Shown: one piece after another, positions 11,212-20,333 of the stretch
Position numbering within the stretch: the first letter of the stretch is position 1
How the letters are laid out: each line of letters opens with the position of its first letter
Assembly: GCA_003166025.1 (NCBI GenBank)
Contig: PMWT01000066.1
Span: 28,635 to 92,634, forward strand
DNA length: 64,000 bases
Direction of reading: 5' to 3'
Origin: Acidimicrobiaceae bacterium
GTDB lineage: Bacteria; Actinomycetota; Acidimicrobiia; Acidimicrobiales; Palsa-688
Notes under the pieces: generated by a model
Seen by the model: only the letters and a program-made list of their open reading frames with translations
Told to the model about the DNA's origin: nothing
Database searches by the model: none
Translations under genes and position numbers: made by a program

Positions 11212-11993
11212 TAGCTGTCCTTCTCTTCGTCGCCGTCGGTCTCGGCTTGTGCCTCGGGAGGCTCTGGGGCTGGCGCAACCTCTGTTTCGGCGACCACAGG
11301 TTCTTCGGTCCCGCTCGCGCCCGCCGTCTCGGTGGTCTCAGCCGTCTCGGTGGTCTCAGCCGTCTCAGTCGCGTCGGTCGTCTCAGTCGCGTCGGTGGAC
11401 TCGAGCTCTTCGGTCGTCCCCAGGGTGCTCGCGGTTTCGGTCGTCTCAGCCGTGCCTTCGCCCTCGGTGGTCTCCGCCTCAGGAGCGGGGGAGGCCTCGG
11501 GGTGCCGGCGTTCTCTCCGGCTGGCACCTTCAGTCGTCTCGGCCCGGGCCTGGCGCGTAGCCTCGACCCGGCGTGCGCGCATGGCCAGGTTCTCGGCTCG
11601 CCTGCGAGCCTGGAGGCGGGCCAGCCGAGCTTCGGGCAGCCGGCTGACGATCACCGTGATATGGGCGGACCGCTTGCGGATCCGGGCCGCCCGGCCTCGC
11701 GCCCGGGGCCGCCAACGCTTGGCGGTCGGGCCCTCGTCTACATAACAGGCGGACACGAACAGCTCTTCGGGGTCGAGGCCGTCGTTATTCGCGGCGTTGG
11801 CCACCGCTGACGCCAGCAGCTTGCCCACGATGGACGCGGCATCCCTTTCGACAAACCGGAGCAGGTCGGCGGCTTCGTGGACCGGCTTGCCACGAATAGC
11901 GTCAACGACCTCGCGCAACTTGTACGGGCTCACCAGGCAGTGGCGTAGCACCGCTCGTGTACCCTCACGCTCGTTGGTCTTGGGGCCTGGCAT
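11211..11993 (-). CDS. rplV: 50S ribosomal protein L22 with ~140-aa Thr/Glu-rich C-terminal extension
   Basis: Start trimmed to [38 protein letters not shown] at 11993, overlapping the rpsS stop. Confidence 0.93.
   Translation of the reverse strand: MPGPKTNEREGTRAVLRHCLVSPYKLREVVDAIRGKPVHEAADLLRFVERDAASIVGKLLASAVANAANNDGLDPEELFVSACYVDEGPTAKRWRPRARGRAARIRKRSAHITVIVSRLPEARLARLQARRRAENLAMRARRVEATRQARAETTEGASRRERRHPEASPAPEAETTEGEGTAETTETASTLGTTEELESTDATETTDATETAETTETAETTETAGASGTEEPVVAETEVAPAPEPPEAQAETDGDEEKDS
11323..11394 (-). repeat. Four tandem copies of an 18-bp unit inside rplV
   Basis: Plus-strand units GCCGTCTCGGTGGTCTCA x2, GCCGTCTCAGTCGCGTCG, GTCGTCTCAGTCGCGTCG; encode ETTETA/DATETA/DATETT hexapeptides. 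Confidence 0.85.
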
Positions 11994-12271
11994 CAGCGCT
12001 TCGCCTGCCGCTCCTGGCCGGCGTGGTAGCGGAAAGTCCGCGTGGGAGCGAACTCGCCCAGCTTGTGGCCCACCATCGACTCGGTCACGTACACGGGGAC
12101 ATGCTTGCGGCCGTCGTGGACGGCAATGGTGTGGCCCACCATGTCGGGGATGATCGTCGACCGCCGAGACCAGGTCTTGATGACCCTCTTCTCGTTGCGG
12201 CTGTTGAGGTCGTCCACCTTTCGCAGCAGGTGGCCGTCCACAAACGGGCCCTTCTTGAGACTGCGCGGCAT
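11993..12271 (-). CDS. rpsS: 30S ribosomal protein S19
   Basis: [23 protein letters not shown]...[31 protein letters not shown]. Confidence 0.97.
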   Translation of the reverse strand: MPRSLKKGPFVDGHLLRKVDDLNSRNEKRVIKTWSRRSTIIPDMVGHTIAVHDGRKHVPVYVTESMVGHKLGEFAPTRTFRYHAGQERQAKR

Positions 12272-12274
12272 TCG

Positions 12275-13108
12275 TTACCTCCTGGCGCCGCGCCCACGGC
12301 GGCGGCGGATGATCAAGCGGTCTGAAGGCCGGTGGGAGTGGCGCGTGCGGCCCTCGGGCTGGCCCCAGGGGGAAACGGGGTGCCGTCCGCCCGAAGACTT
12401 GCCTTCGCCGCCGCCTAGCGGGTGGTCCACCGGGTTCATGGCTACACCACGGCTCTGGGGCCGGACGCCCTTCCAACGGTTACGGCCCGCCTTACCGATC
12501 TTTATGAGCTCAGCCTCGGCGTTGCCAACCTCGCCGATGGTCGCCCGGCAATCGATGGGCACCCGCCGCATCTCAGTCGAGGGGAGCCTCAGTGTGGCGA
12601 AGTCTCCTTCTTTGGCCACCAGCTGGATGCTGGACCCGGCACTGCGGCCAAGCTTGCCGCCACCACCCGGCTTCAGCTCGATGTTGTGCAGGACCGACCC
12701 CACCGGGATGAAGCGCATAGGCATGGCATTGCCGACCCGGATTTCGGCCCCCTGCCCGCTGCGCAGCACGTCCCCTACCGCCAGGCGGGCAGGCGCCAAA
12801 ATATAGCGCTTCTCGCCATCGTGGTAGTGCAGCAGGGCGATGCGGGCGTTGCGGTTGGGGTCGTACTCGATCGAGGCGACCGTCGCCGGGACGCCGTCCT
12901 TGGTGCGCTTAAAGTCGACGATGCGGTACTGGCGTTTGTGGCCGCTGCCCCGGTGACGGGCCGTTTTACGCCCGTAGGAGTTGCGCCCGCCGGTCCCCGG
13001 CTTGGGGACTGTCAACGACCGTTCGGGACGGTCCGTCGTGAGCTCGGTGAAGGCCGAAACGGTCTGGAACCGTCTACCGGCGCTGGTCGGTTTGCGGGAA
13101 CGAAGCAT
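12275..13108 (-). CDS. rplB: 50S ribosomal protein L2
   Basis: [28 protein letters not shown]...[30 protein letters not shown]. Confidence 0.97.
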   Translation of the reverse strand: MLRSRKPTSAGRRFQTVSAFTELTTDRPERSLTVPKPGTGGRNSYGRKTARHRGSGHKRQYRIVDFKRTKDGVPATVASIEYDPNRNARIALLHYHDGEKRYILAPARLAVGDVLRSGQGAEIRVGNAMPMRFIPVGSVLHNIELKPGGGGKLGRSAGSSIQLVAKEGDFATLRLPSTEMRRVPIDCRATIGEVGNAEAELIKIGKAGRNRWKGVRPQSRGVAMNPVDHPLGGGEGKSSGGRHPVSPWGQPEGRTRHSHRPSDRLIIRRRRGRGARR

Positions 13109-13116
13109 CAGTACCC

Positions 13117-13410
13117 TCAGCTCGTCTCGAACAATGCGATCGACTGCCCGGCCGCCAGCGTCACTATCGCCCGCTTGGTGTCCGGCCGCTTCCCGAATGT
13201 CGCTTGCTTGCGGTTGCGCTTGCGCTTGCCGGGCCGGTTGAGGGTGTTGACGTTGATGACCTTGACATTGAAGACCCGCTCTACGGCGCGGCGGATCTCA
13301 ATCTTGTTGGTTTCGGGGGCTACCACGAAGATATAGACGCCCTTCTCGCTCAGCGAGTAGGACTTCTCGGACACCACGGGTCGTAAGAGCACGTCACGGG
13401 GATCGTCCAT
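13117..13410 (-). CDS. rplW: 50S ribosomal protein L23
   Basis: [46 protein letters not shown]. Confidence 0.96.
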   Translation of the reverse strand: MDDPRDVLLRPVVSEKSYSLSEKGVYIFVVAPETNKIEIRRAVERVFNVKVINVNTLNRPGKRKRNRKQATFGKRPDTKRAIVTLAAGQSIALFETS

Positions 13411-14237
13411 CAGGCTTCTTCCTCCGTACCCGGCGCGAGCGCCGTCTCTTGTGCCGTACCGGCCCCAGCGGCCTCGTCGTCGGTGGCATCGTCGTCGGTG
13501 GCCTCCGCCGTGGCTACCTGGGCCTCGGGCTCAACGGGACGGCCGGCCGGCGCCTGTTTCAGGGTGAGCGCTACCGCCTCGGCCCAAGAACTGTCCCCGG
13601 GGAGGGTCTGGCGGGTGAAGATCAGCGAGTCGCTGCAGAGGACGTCGTAGGCGGCCAGCTCGCCGGAGAGGACGATGTCGACCTCGGAGAGGTTGCGGAA
13701 GGACTTAAAGGCCCGCTCGTCGCCTCGGGACAGGACGACCATCGCCTTACCCGTGATACCAAGGGCCTCCAGGGCGGCCCGGGCCGCCTTGGTGCTCGGC
13801 AGGTCGAAGTCCCAGCCTTCGACCACGAAGACCTGGCCGGCGCCGGCACGGTCGGACAGGGCTCCCCGTAGGGCCTGCTGGACCATCTTGCGCGGTGTCC
13901 GTTGCCGGTAGCTGCGCGGTTTGGGGCCCAGAGCCACGCCGCCACCGGCAAAGTGCGGTGCGCGGGTGCTCCCCTGGCGGGCACGGCCAGTGCCCTTCTG
14001 CTTGTAGGGCTTGGCGCCGCCCCCGGAAACCTCGGCCCTGGTCTTGGTGCTCTGGGTCCCGGACCGGGCTGCGGCCAGCTGGGCGGTGACGACCTGGTGC
14101 ATGAGCGGGATGTTGGGCTGCACTCCGAAGACCTCGGGGTCGAGGGTGACCGTGGCCGTCACGGTGCCGTCCTGAGACCGGACGTCGAGGGAAGTCGGGA
14201 CCGACGGGGTCGGGGCCGACTTAGGGCCCGGGGTCAT
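13410..14237 (-). CDS. rplD: 50S ribosomal protein L4 with acidic C-terminal tail
   Basis: [48 protein letters not shown] at 14237 overlaps the rplC stop. Confidence 0.95.
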   Translation of the reverse strand: MTPGPKSAPTPSVPTSLDVRSQDGTVTATVTLDPEVFGVQPNIPLMHQVVTAQLAAARSGTQSTKTRAEVSGGGAKPYKQKGTGRARQGSTRAPHFAGGGVALGPKPRSYRQRTPRKMVQQALRGALSDRAGAGQVFVVEGWDFDLPSTKAARAALEALGITGKAMVVLSRGDERAFKSFRNLSEVDIVLSGELAAYDVLCSDSLIFTRQTLPGDSSWAEAVALTLKQAPAGRPVEPEAQVATAEATDDDATDDEAAGAGTAQETALAPGTEEEA

Positions 14238-14887
14238 TTGGCCCCCTTCACTGCGTCCCGGATGAGAACGAGGCCACCGCGAGGCCCGGGGACGGCGCCC
14301 TTCAGGAGCAGGAGGCTGCGCTCGGCGTCGGCCGAGACGACCTCGAGGTTGAGGGTCGTCACCCGGTCGTTGCCAAGCCGCCCCGCCATCCGAGTGCCCT
14401 TGAAAACCCGAGCGGGGGTGGCACACGCGCCTACCGAGCCCGGTGCCCGGTGGTGCTTGTGGTTGCCGTGGCTGGCGCCTTGGCCCTTGAAGTTGTGCCG
14501 TTCCATGGCACCGGCGAAGCCGCGTCCCTTGCTCGTCGCCGTGACGTCGACCTTGTCGCCGGCGTTATAAATGTCAACGCCGAGCTCCTGGCCGACCTCG
14601 TAGGACGAAGCGTCCTCGACCCGCAGCTCGACCAGCGCCCGGCCGGGGTCGACCTTGGCCTTGGCGTAGTGCCCGCCGAGGGGCTTGTTGACGGTACTCG
14701 GCCGGCGCGCGCCATAGGTCACCTGTAGGGCGGCGTAGCCGTCGGCGCCAGGTGTTTTCACCTGGACGACGCGGACGGGCGACACCCGTACGACAGTGAC
14801 CGCGACGGAGCGCTGGCTCTCGTCCCAGATCTGGGTCATGCCGACTTTCTCGCCGACAATCGCTCTTTTGGGGGCCTTCGCGGGCAT
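14234..14887 (-). CDS. rplC: 50S ribosomal protein L3; first gene of this r-protein operon
   Basis: [35 protein letters not shown]...[38 protein letters not shown]. Confidence 0.96.
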   Translation of the reverse strand: MPAKAPKRAIVGEKVGMTQIWDESQRSVAVTVVRVSPVRVVQVKTPGADGYAALQVTYGARRPSTVNKPLGGHYAKAKVDPGRALVELRVEDASSYEVGQELGVDIYNAGDKVDVTATSKGRGFAGAMERHNFKGQGASHGNHKHHRAPGSVGACATPARVFKGTRMAGRLGNDRVTTLNLEVVSADAERSLLLLKGAVPGPRGGLVLIRDAVKGAK

Positions 14888-14911
14888 CCTGGGTCCTCTT
14901 ATACGCGGGAC

Positions 14912-14939
14912 GCTCCGCTCGGGGGTTCCCGGGCGGAGC
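14912..14939 (-). promoter_or_regulatory. Stem-loop in the rplC leader (candidate r-protein leader element)
   Basis: GCTCCGC/GCGGAGC outer arms plus CGGG/CCCG inner arms, 28 nt, just upstream of rplC. Confidence 0.5.
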
Positions 14940-15017
14940 TCGTTTCACGTTGTGCCACGGCGTCCCCGCTGTCAGCGACAGACGGGCGACCATGAACGTC
15001 GGTTAGACGGCCTCGCC

Positions 15018-15045
15018 AGTATAGCCAGCGGCGCACCCTGTGCAA
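15018..15045 (-). promoter_or_regulatory. Candidate housekeeping-type promoter for the rplC operon
   Basis: Minus strand: TTGCAC (15040-15045), 16-nt spacer, TATACT (15018-15023), ~120 nt upstream of rplC. Confidence 0.55.
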
Positions 15046-15065
15046 ACCGCGGCTGCCCTTTCCGC

Positions 15066-16355
15066 TTACGGGGCCGCCCCGTCCCTCCCGTAGACGTAGC
15101 GGTCCCACCAGGGGCCCAGGTCCTGCCCGCACCACTCGCCGAGGTGCCTGGCCAGGTCTTCCGTGCTCCCCGCGCCGCCCCCATGGGCCCCGTACCAGGC
15201 GGCCAGGGACGATCTGAGCTGAGCCGCCCCCCCGGCCATGTGGGCCACGCCCGAGAGCAGCCGGCTACCGGCCGTGTACGCCTCCCGCGGCGTACGGCGG
15301 CTCCAGGGATGGGCCGGGCACAGCACGCTGGGCTCCTCGTCCAGACCGAGCGGCTCCGCCTGGAAGCGCCCCGCCGGCGCCCGGCGCGAAGCGGTGGCCC
15401 AGCTGGCCATGGCCTCGTCGATCCAACCGTCGGAGGCGCAGGCGGGCTTGACGCCCCGCCCGAACCAAGTGTGGAAGACCTCGTGCTCGAGCGCCGGTGC
15501 GCTCGTGGTCGTGGCCGCGTCGTACTCCATGCCCCTCGGCTCGCCCCACAGGACGGCCAGGTAGTCGTCGGCCGGGAAGCGGCCGTAGCGGGCGGAGAAA
15601 TAGGCCAGCCACGCCGCCGTGTCCGCCACAGCCGCGTCCAAGTCGGTACCCGGACCGGCCAGGGCCGCCACTGTCAGGCCCAGGTGCTCCCCCCCGGCGA
15701 CCGCCTCGGTGCGGCGCACTTCCACCTCGTCGGCGGGCACCAGGACGAGCAAAGGTGAAAGGGACGTGTAATGGCTCGGGTAACGCACGGTCCAGCGGGC
15801 ACCGTCCCTGTGCTCCTCGAGCGCGCCATTGGCCAGGAGCACGTGGGGACGGTCCGTGCCCGTCACCTCGATGTCGAGCTCGATGCTCAGCGTGTCGTGG
15901 CACAGGTTCGCCGGGAACCACATCTCCAGGTACCGGCCAGGCTCCAGGTCGGACATGAGCAGGTCCCAGGAAACCCCCCCGGGCGACCAGCCCACACCGG
16001 GCGCTCCCGTCGCGTCGGGCGCCTCCAGGTGGTACCCGAGCTCAAGCAGATGAGGGGGACCATCGGAACAGCTGACGTCCACGACCCGCATCCGGGCCTC
16101 TTCGCCCGCCCCCATATCGCAGTAGCCCAGGGCGTCGGGCGGGACGGCTGACCCGTCCAACACCGCCGTGCCAATCGTCTGGCGCAGGTCGAAGACAGGG
16201 TGCCCGGACGGGCCGTCGAGGCGGAACTCGAGGCGGGCCGACACGTCGGCCACCCGGGACGCGACGTCGAAACGTACCGATGCCCTAAGCCGCTCGATGT
16301 CGATAGGTACCGCGAGGCGCCCGCTCAGAGCGACTGGTAGTGGCGCTGATGGCAA
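15066..16355 (-). CDS. M1-family (gluzincin) aminopeptidase-like protein
   Basis: HEVFH-x18-E: HEVFHTWFGRGVKPACASDGWIDEAMASW; upstream GMEYDAAT in GAMEN-like position; TTG start at 16355 inferred from GGGAGG upstream. Confidence 0.8.
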   Translation of the reverse strand: MPSAPLPVALSGRLAVPIDIERLRASVRFDVASRVADVSARLEFRLDGPSGHPVFDLRQTIGTAVLDGSAVPPDALGYCDMGAGEEARMRVVDVSCSDGPPHLLELGYHLEAPDATGAPGVGWSPGGVSWDLLMSDLEPGRYLEMWFPANLCHDTLSIELDIEVTGTDRPHVLLANGALEEHRDGARWTVRYPSHYTSLSPLLVLVPADEVEVRRTEAVAGGEHLGLTVAALAGPGTDLDAAVADTAAWLAYFSARYGRFPADDYLAVLWGEPRGMEYDAATTTSAPALEHEVFHTWFGRGVKPACASDGWIDEAMASWATASRRAPAGRFQAEPLGLDEEPSVLCPAHPWSRRTPREAYTAGSRLLSGVAHMAGGAAQLRSSLAAWYGAHGGGAGSTEDLARHLGEWCGQDLGPWWDRYVYGRDGAAP

Positions 16356-16486
16356 GAGGCCTCCCGGTCCGGGGCGGAGGTGACAGGTACGCTCGCTAAT
16401 AGAGACGTCAAGCGGTACCGGAGCCGCACAATACCGGAACGGCGCGTAGCTCCGGGCCCGCGATCTCCACCAATCGGGACGAGGCA

Positions 16487-18673
16487 ATGGACCAAGAGGA
16501 CAACCCCGAGGGACGCCAGACGAGGCGGCGCTGGGCCGTCGCCGCCGTTACCCTGGCCGTCAACCTGGGCAGTTTCTTGTTCCTGGTCCTGGTGGCCCGT
16601 TCGGCGGCTCCAGCGGTTTTCGGGGCGCTGGGGGCCCTGGCCGCCCTGACTCTTGTGTTCGAGGTGCCAGCCAACGCGCTGCAGGTGGCCGTGGGGCGGA
16701 CCGTGAGCGCCACCAACCCCAACGGGCGCGTGCCTCAGGTGGTGGCGGGGCCGCTCTTGATCGAAGCCAGCGCCTTCGGGGCCGGCGCCTGCGCCGTGCT
16801 GCTGGCGCTATCTCCTCTGGTGGAGAGCTTCCTGCACCTTCCCTCGATCACGAGCGCCCTCCTGCTGGGCGCCTACGCCCTGCCCGTCGGCCTTAGCGTG
16901 GTGCCCAAGGGAGTGCTGGCCGGCCAAGGCCGCTGGCCCGTGCTTTCTACCGGCCTCCTGGCCGGGATGGCGGTACGCCTGATAGTCGGCGTGGTCCTGG
17001 TGCGTCACGGGGGTGGGCTGGAAGGCGCCTTCGTAGCCATGGTATGGGGCGAGCTCGTGACGACTGTCATCGTGCTCGTCGGCTTCAGGCGGCTGGTCTC
17101 CCAGCCCGGGGGCTCCGGCCCGGCCGAACTTCCCGTCCCCCCGGCCGACGTTGTGGTGCCCCAGGCCAGCGCCCCCACGCGCCTCGCGTGGAGCCAGGCC
17201 AAGGTGGCCGCCGTCGCCTTCACCGGCTATTGGGCGCTTACGGCGGTAGACGTCGTACTGGCCCGCCACTGGCTCGGGCCCAACGCCTCGGGGTGGTACG
17301 CGGCGGCGGCCACAGTGGCCCAGATAGCCCTGCTGGCCCCGGGCGCGGTCGCGGCCGTCACGTTCCCTCGACTGCTCGGGGCGGACGTGCCCCGTCTGGT
17401 GGGACCGGACAGCAAACCCAACCAGCGCCTGATGTTCGCCGTGGGCTCGGCGGTGGTAGCCGTGACCGGCTTCGCGGCTGCCCTCGTCGTCACCCTGCTG
17501 GCGGCCCAGACGGTGAGGGCACTGTTCGGGCACCGGTACGCGCCAGCGGCGAGCGTGGTCGGCCTCCTGTCCTTCAGCGGCGCCCTCCTCGGCCTGGTCA
17601 CTGTGCTGTTGCACTACCACCTGAGCCGGGGGGGGCGGTTCACCGCCAGCCTGTGCTGGCCGGGGATCCTGGTGAGCATCGTGGGCGCCACGGTCTGGCA
17701 CCGTTCCATGACCGAGATCGCCCTGGTGATGGTGGTCACCAGTTCGGTGGTCTGTGCCGGCATGCTGGCCGTCGCCCTGGGCCACGCCGAAGGTGGGCGC
17801 GCCGATCTTGTCGAGCGAGCCAACCTGGCGCTGCTCGATGCCTCGATGGACCTCTCCGTCGTGGTCCCGTACTACAACCCGGGCCGCTTGCTCGTCCCCA
17901 CCATCGAACGCCTGCTTTCCGTTCTCGACGCCTCGGGGGCGTCCTACGAGGTCGTGGCGGTATCGGATGGCTCCACGGACGGCAGCGACCATGACCTCGA
18001 CGAACTTGCGGCCGGCCACCCCCAGCTCACCAACCTGGTCTTCGCCCAAAACCAGGGCAAGGGCGCAGCCTTGCGCATCGGGCTGGCCCGGGGACGGGGA
18101 CGGTACCTGGGCTTCATCGATGCCGACGGGGACCTGGACCCGATCCTGCTCGACTCGTTCCAGACCATGGTCCGCCTGTACAGCCCGGACATAATCCTCG
18201 GCAGCAAGCGCCACCCGCTCTCTGAGGTCGAGTACCCATTTCTGAGGCGCGTCTATTCGTGGGGCTACCAGCAGGTGGTTCGCGTGGGGTTCCGACTGAA
18301 CATCCGCGACACCCAGACCGGGATCAAGCTCATACGCCGGGACGTGCTCGCCGCCGTTCTGCCCCGCATGGTCGAGAAGCGCTTCGCCTTCGACCTCGAG
18401 CTTTTCGTGATCGCCCGTCGCCTCGGCTACAAGCGGTTCCTCGAGGCCCCGATCCGCCTACGCCACCAGTTCACCAGCACGGTCTCGTGGCGGTCGGTCT
18501 ATCGTTCGCTCCTCGACACCCTGGCCATCTGGTACCGGCTCCGCGTGCTGCATTTCTATGACGGCGACCAGGGCCCGGCGACCCCTGGAGGCGAAGGGCT
18601 GCGCATCGACCCGGTGGTACTCCGGGGCAGTGCCGGGCCGTCAGCGGCTGCCCAGCCCCCCGGGGCCCGCTGA
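16487..18673 (+). CDS. Fusion: polytopic polysaccharide/lipid flippase-like (MOP superfamily) domain + family 2 glycosyltransferase (dolichyl-phosphate mannosyltransferase-like)
   Basis: N-terminal ~430 aa hydrophobic multi-TM; C-terminal MDLSVVVPYYNPGRLLVPTIERLL...VVAVSDGSTDGS...NQGKGAALRIGLARGRGRYLGFIDADGDL...DTQTGIKLIRRDV. Confidence 0.82.
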   Translation: MDQEDNPEGRQTRRRWAVAAVTLAVNLGSFLFLVLVARSAAPAVFGALGALAALTLVFEVPANALQVAVGRTVSATNPNGRVPQVVAGPLLIEASAFGAGACAVLLALSPLVESFLHLPSITSALLLGAYALPVGLSVVPKGVLAGQGRWPVLSTGLLAGMAVRLIVGVVLVRHGGGLEGAFVAMVWGELVTTVIVLVGFRRLVSQPGGSGPAELPVPPADVVVPQASAPTRLAWSQAKVAAVAFTGYWALTAVDVVLARHWLGPNASGWYAAAATVAQIALLAPGAVAAVTFPRLLGADVPRLVGPDSKPNQRLMFAVGSAVVAVTGFAAALVVTLLAAQTVRALFGHRYAPAASVVGLLSFSGALLGLVTVLLHYHLSRGGRFTASLCWPGILVSIVGATVWHRSMTEIALVMVVTSSVVCAGMLAVALGHAEGGRADLVERANLALLDASMDLSVVVPYYNPGRLLVPTIERLLSVLDASGASYEVVAVSDGSTDGSDHDLDELAAGHPQLTNLVFAQNQGKGAALRIGLARGRGRYLGFIDADGDLDPILLDSFQTMVRLYSPDIILGSKRHPLSEVEYPFLRRVYSWGYQQVVRVGFRLNIRDTQTGIKLIRRDVLAAVLPRMVEKRFAFDLELFVIARRLGYKRFLEAPIRLRHQFTSTVSWRSVYRSLLDTLAIWYRLRVLHFYDGDQGPATPGGEGLRIDPVVLRGSAGPSAAAQPPGAR

Positions 18674-18684
18674 GCGCCCGGAGG

Positions 18685-19401
18685 TCAGGCGCCGATGTCC
18701 TCCCCGAGGTACGCCATGCGTACGCGATCGTCGCGCAACAGAACGTCCGCTGATGCCTGCAGCACGATCCTCCCGGTCTCGAGCACGTAGCCCCGGTCGG
18801 CCAGCTGGAGGGCCTTGGCCGCGTTCTGCTCGACCAGAAGAAGGGTGACGCCCTGGTCACGGATGTCCCTCAGAATTTCAAAGATGGTCTGGACGAACAG
18901 TGGGGCCAGCCCCATCGAGGGCTCGTCCAACAACAGGAGCCTGGGCTCGGCCATGAGCGCGCGACCTATGGCCAGCATCTGCTGCTCCCCGCCGGAGAGG
19001 TTCCCTCCCTGCTGCTTGCGGCGGTCCTTCAGGACCGGGAAGAGACCGAAGACCCGGTCGATCTTGGCGGCCTGGCCGTGGGGCTTGTTGTAAGAGCCGA
19101 TCTCAAGGTTCTCGAGCACGGTCATCTGCGCAAAGATCCGGCGTCCCTCGGGGACATGGCTGATGCCGAGCTGGACGGTCTTGTGGGCGGCGAAGTGGGA
19201 GATGTCGATGCCGTCGAAACGGACACTACCCAGCGATGCGTGGTGCAGGCCCGAGATCATCCGCAGCGTGGTCGTCTTACCGGCCCCGTTGGCACCTAGG
19301 AGGGTTACGATCTCTCCCTGTTCGACGGTGACCGTGAAATCGTGCAGGGCGGGGACGGCACCATAGCGGACCTCCACCCCCGTAACCTCGAGCAGGGCCA
19401 T
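18685..19401 (-). CDS. livF: Branched-chain amino acid-type ABC transporter ATPase
   Basis: LLGANGAGKTTTLRMISGL, LSGGEQQMLAIGRALMAEPRLLLLDEPSMGLAP. Confidence 0.92.
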   Translation of the reverse strand: MALLEVTGVEVRYGAVPALHDFTVTVEQGEIVTLLGANGAGKTTTLRMISGLHHASLGSVRFDGIDISHFAAHKTVQLGISHVPEGRRIFAQMTVLENLEIGSYNKPHGQAAKIDRVFGLFPVLKDRRKQQGGNLSGGEQQMLAIGRALMAEPRLLLLDEPSMGLAPLFVQTIFEILRDIRDQGVTLLLVEQNAAKALQLADRGYVLETGRIVLQASADVLLRDDRVRMAYLGEDIGA

Positions 19402-20333
19402 CAGAGCCCGTCCCCGCCCGCATCACTGCTCGTCCCCACGACCGGGCCATTGCCGACCGGGCCATTGCCCGCTCCGCCGTCGTCGACTGGGTCGTCGGTC
19501 TCGGCGGAGCCGAGGTAGGCATTTATTACGACCGGGTCCCGTTGGATCTCGGCCGGCGAGCCCTCGGCGATCACCTGGCCGAAGTTCAGGACGACGATCC
19601 GCTGCGCCACCGACATCACCAGCTTCATGTCGTGCTCGATCAACAGCACCGTGACACCAAGCTCGGTGTTGACTTTACGGATGAGCTCGGCTAGCTCGAT
19701 CTTTTCGGCCGGGTTGGTCCCCGCCGCGGGTTCGTCCAGCAGAAGCACTTCGGGGCCCGTGCCGAGCGCCCGGGCGATCTCGAGACGCCGCCGCTCGCCG
19801 TAAGGCAACGAGCTCGAAAGCTCGTTCGCCCGGCGGGTCAGGCCGACGAACCGCAAGAGCTCCAACGTCTTGAGGTCGCTCTCGTGTTCCTCGCGCCGGG
19901 TCCGGCGCAACCGGAGCATGGCACCGACAGGCCCGGTGTGCTGCTTGGACTCCGCCCCGATCTTCACGTTCTCGAAGGTGGTCAGAGCATTGAACATCCG
20001 GGACGTCTGGAAGGTGCGGGCCACCCCGGCCCGGTTGACCCTGAAGGGCTTGCGACCGATGACGCTCAAGGGCCGACCGTACTTCGGGGTGAAGATGATC
20101 GAACCCTCTTGGGGAGTGTAGACACCGGTCAGACAGTTGAACAACGACGTCTTTCCGGCGCCATTGGGACCGATGACCGACAGGATCTCACCCCGGTGAA
20201 GCACGAGCGACACGTCGCTGAGGCTGACTACCCCTCCGAAGCGCAGGGTCACGTGCTCGACCGAGAACAGGACACCGGTCGGACCGGGACCGGTTGCGCC
20301 GGGCGCAGGGACTGCGGGTGCCGGAACTGTCAT
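19401..20333 (-). CDS. livG: Branched-chain amino acid-type ABC transporter ATPase
   Basis: VIGPNGAGKTSLFNCLTGVY, LPYGERRRLEIARALGTGPEVLLLDEPAAGTNP; start trimmed to MTVPAPAVPAPG. Confidence 0.92.
   Translation of the reverse strand: MTVPAPAVPAPGATGPGPTGVLFSVEHVTLRFGGVVSLSDVSLVLHRGEILSVIGPNGAGKTSLFNCLTGVYTPQEGSIIFTPKYGRPLSVIGRKPFRVNRAGVARTFQTSRMFNALTTFENVKIGAESKQHTGPVGAMLRLRRTRREEHESDLKTLELLRFVGLTRRANELSSSLPYGERRRLEIARALGTGPEVLLLDEPAAGTNPAEKIELAELIRKVNTELGVTVLLIEHDMKLVMSVAQRIVVLNFGQVIAEGSPAEIQRDPVVINAYLGSAETDDPVDDGGAGNGPVGNGPVVGTSSDAGGDGL

Noticed and set aside
11247-11810. Plus-strand ORFs antisense to rplV with Val/Ser repeats
   Set aside because: Direct consequence of the 18-bp repeat read antisense; no domain.
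16808-18214. 468-aa minus-strand ORF antisense to the flippase-GT gene
   Set aside because: Composition (His/Arg/Gly/Gln repeats) is typical of antisense frames in high-GC coding DNA; the plus strand has a clear domain match.
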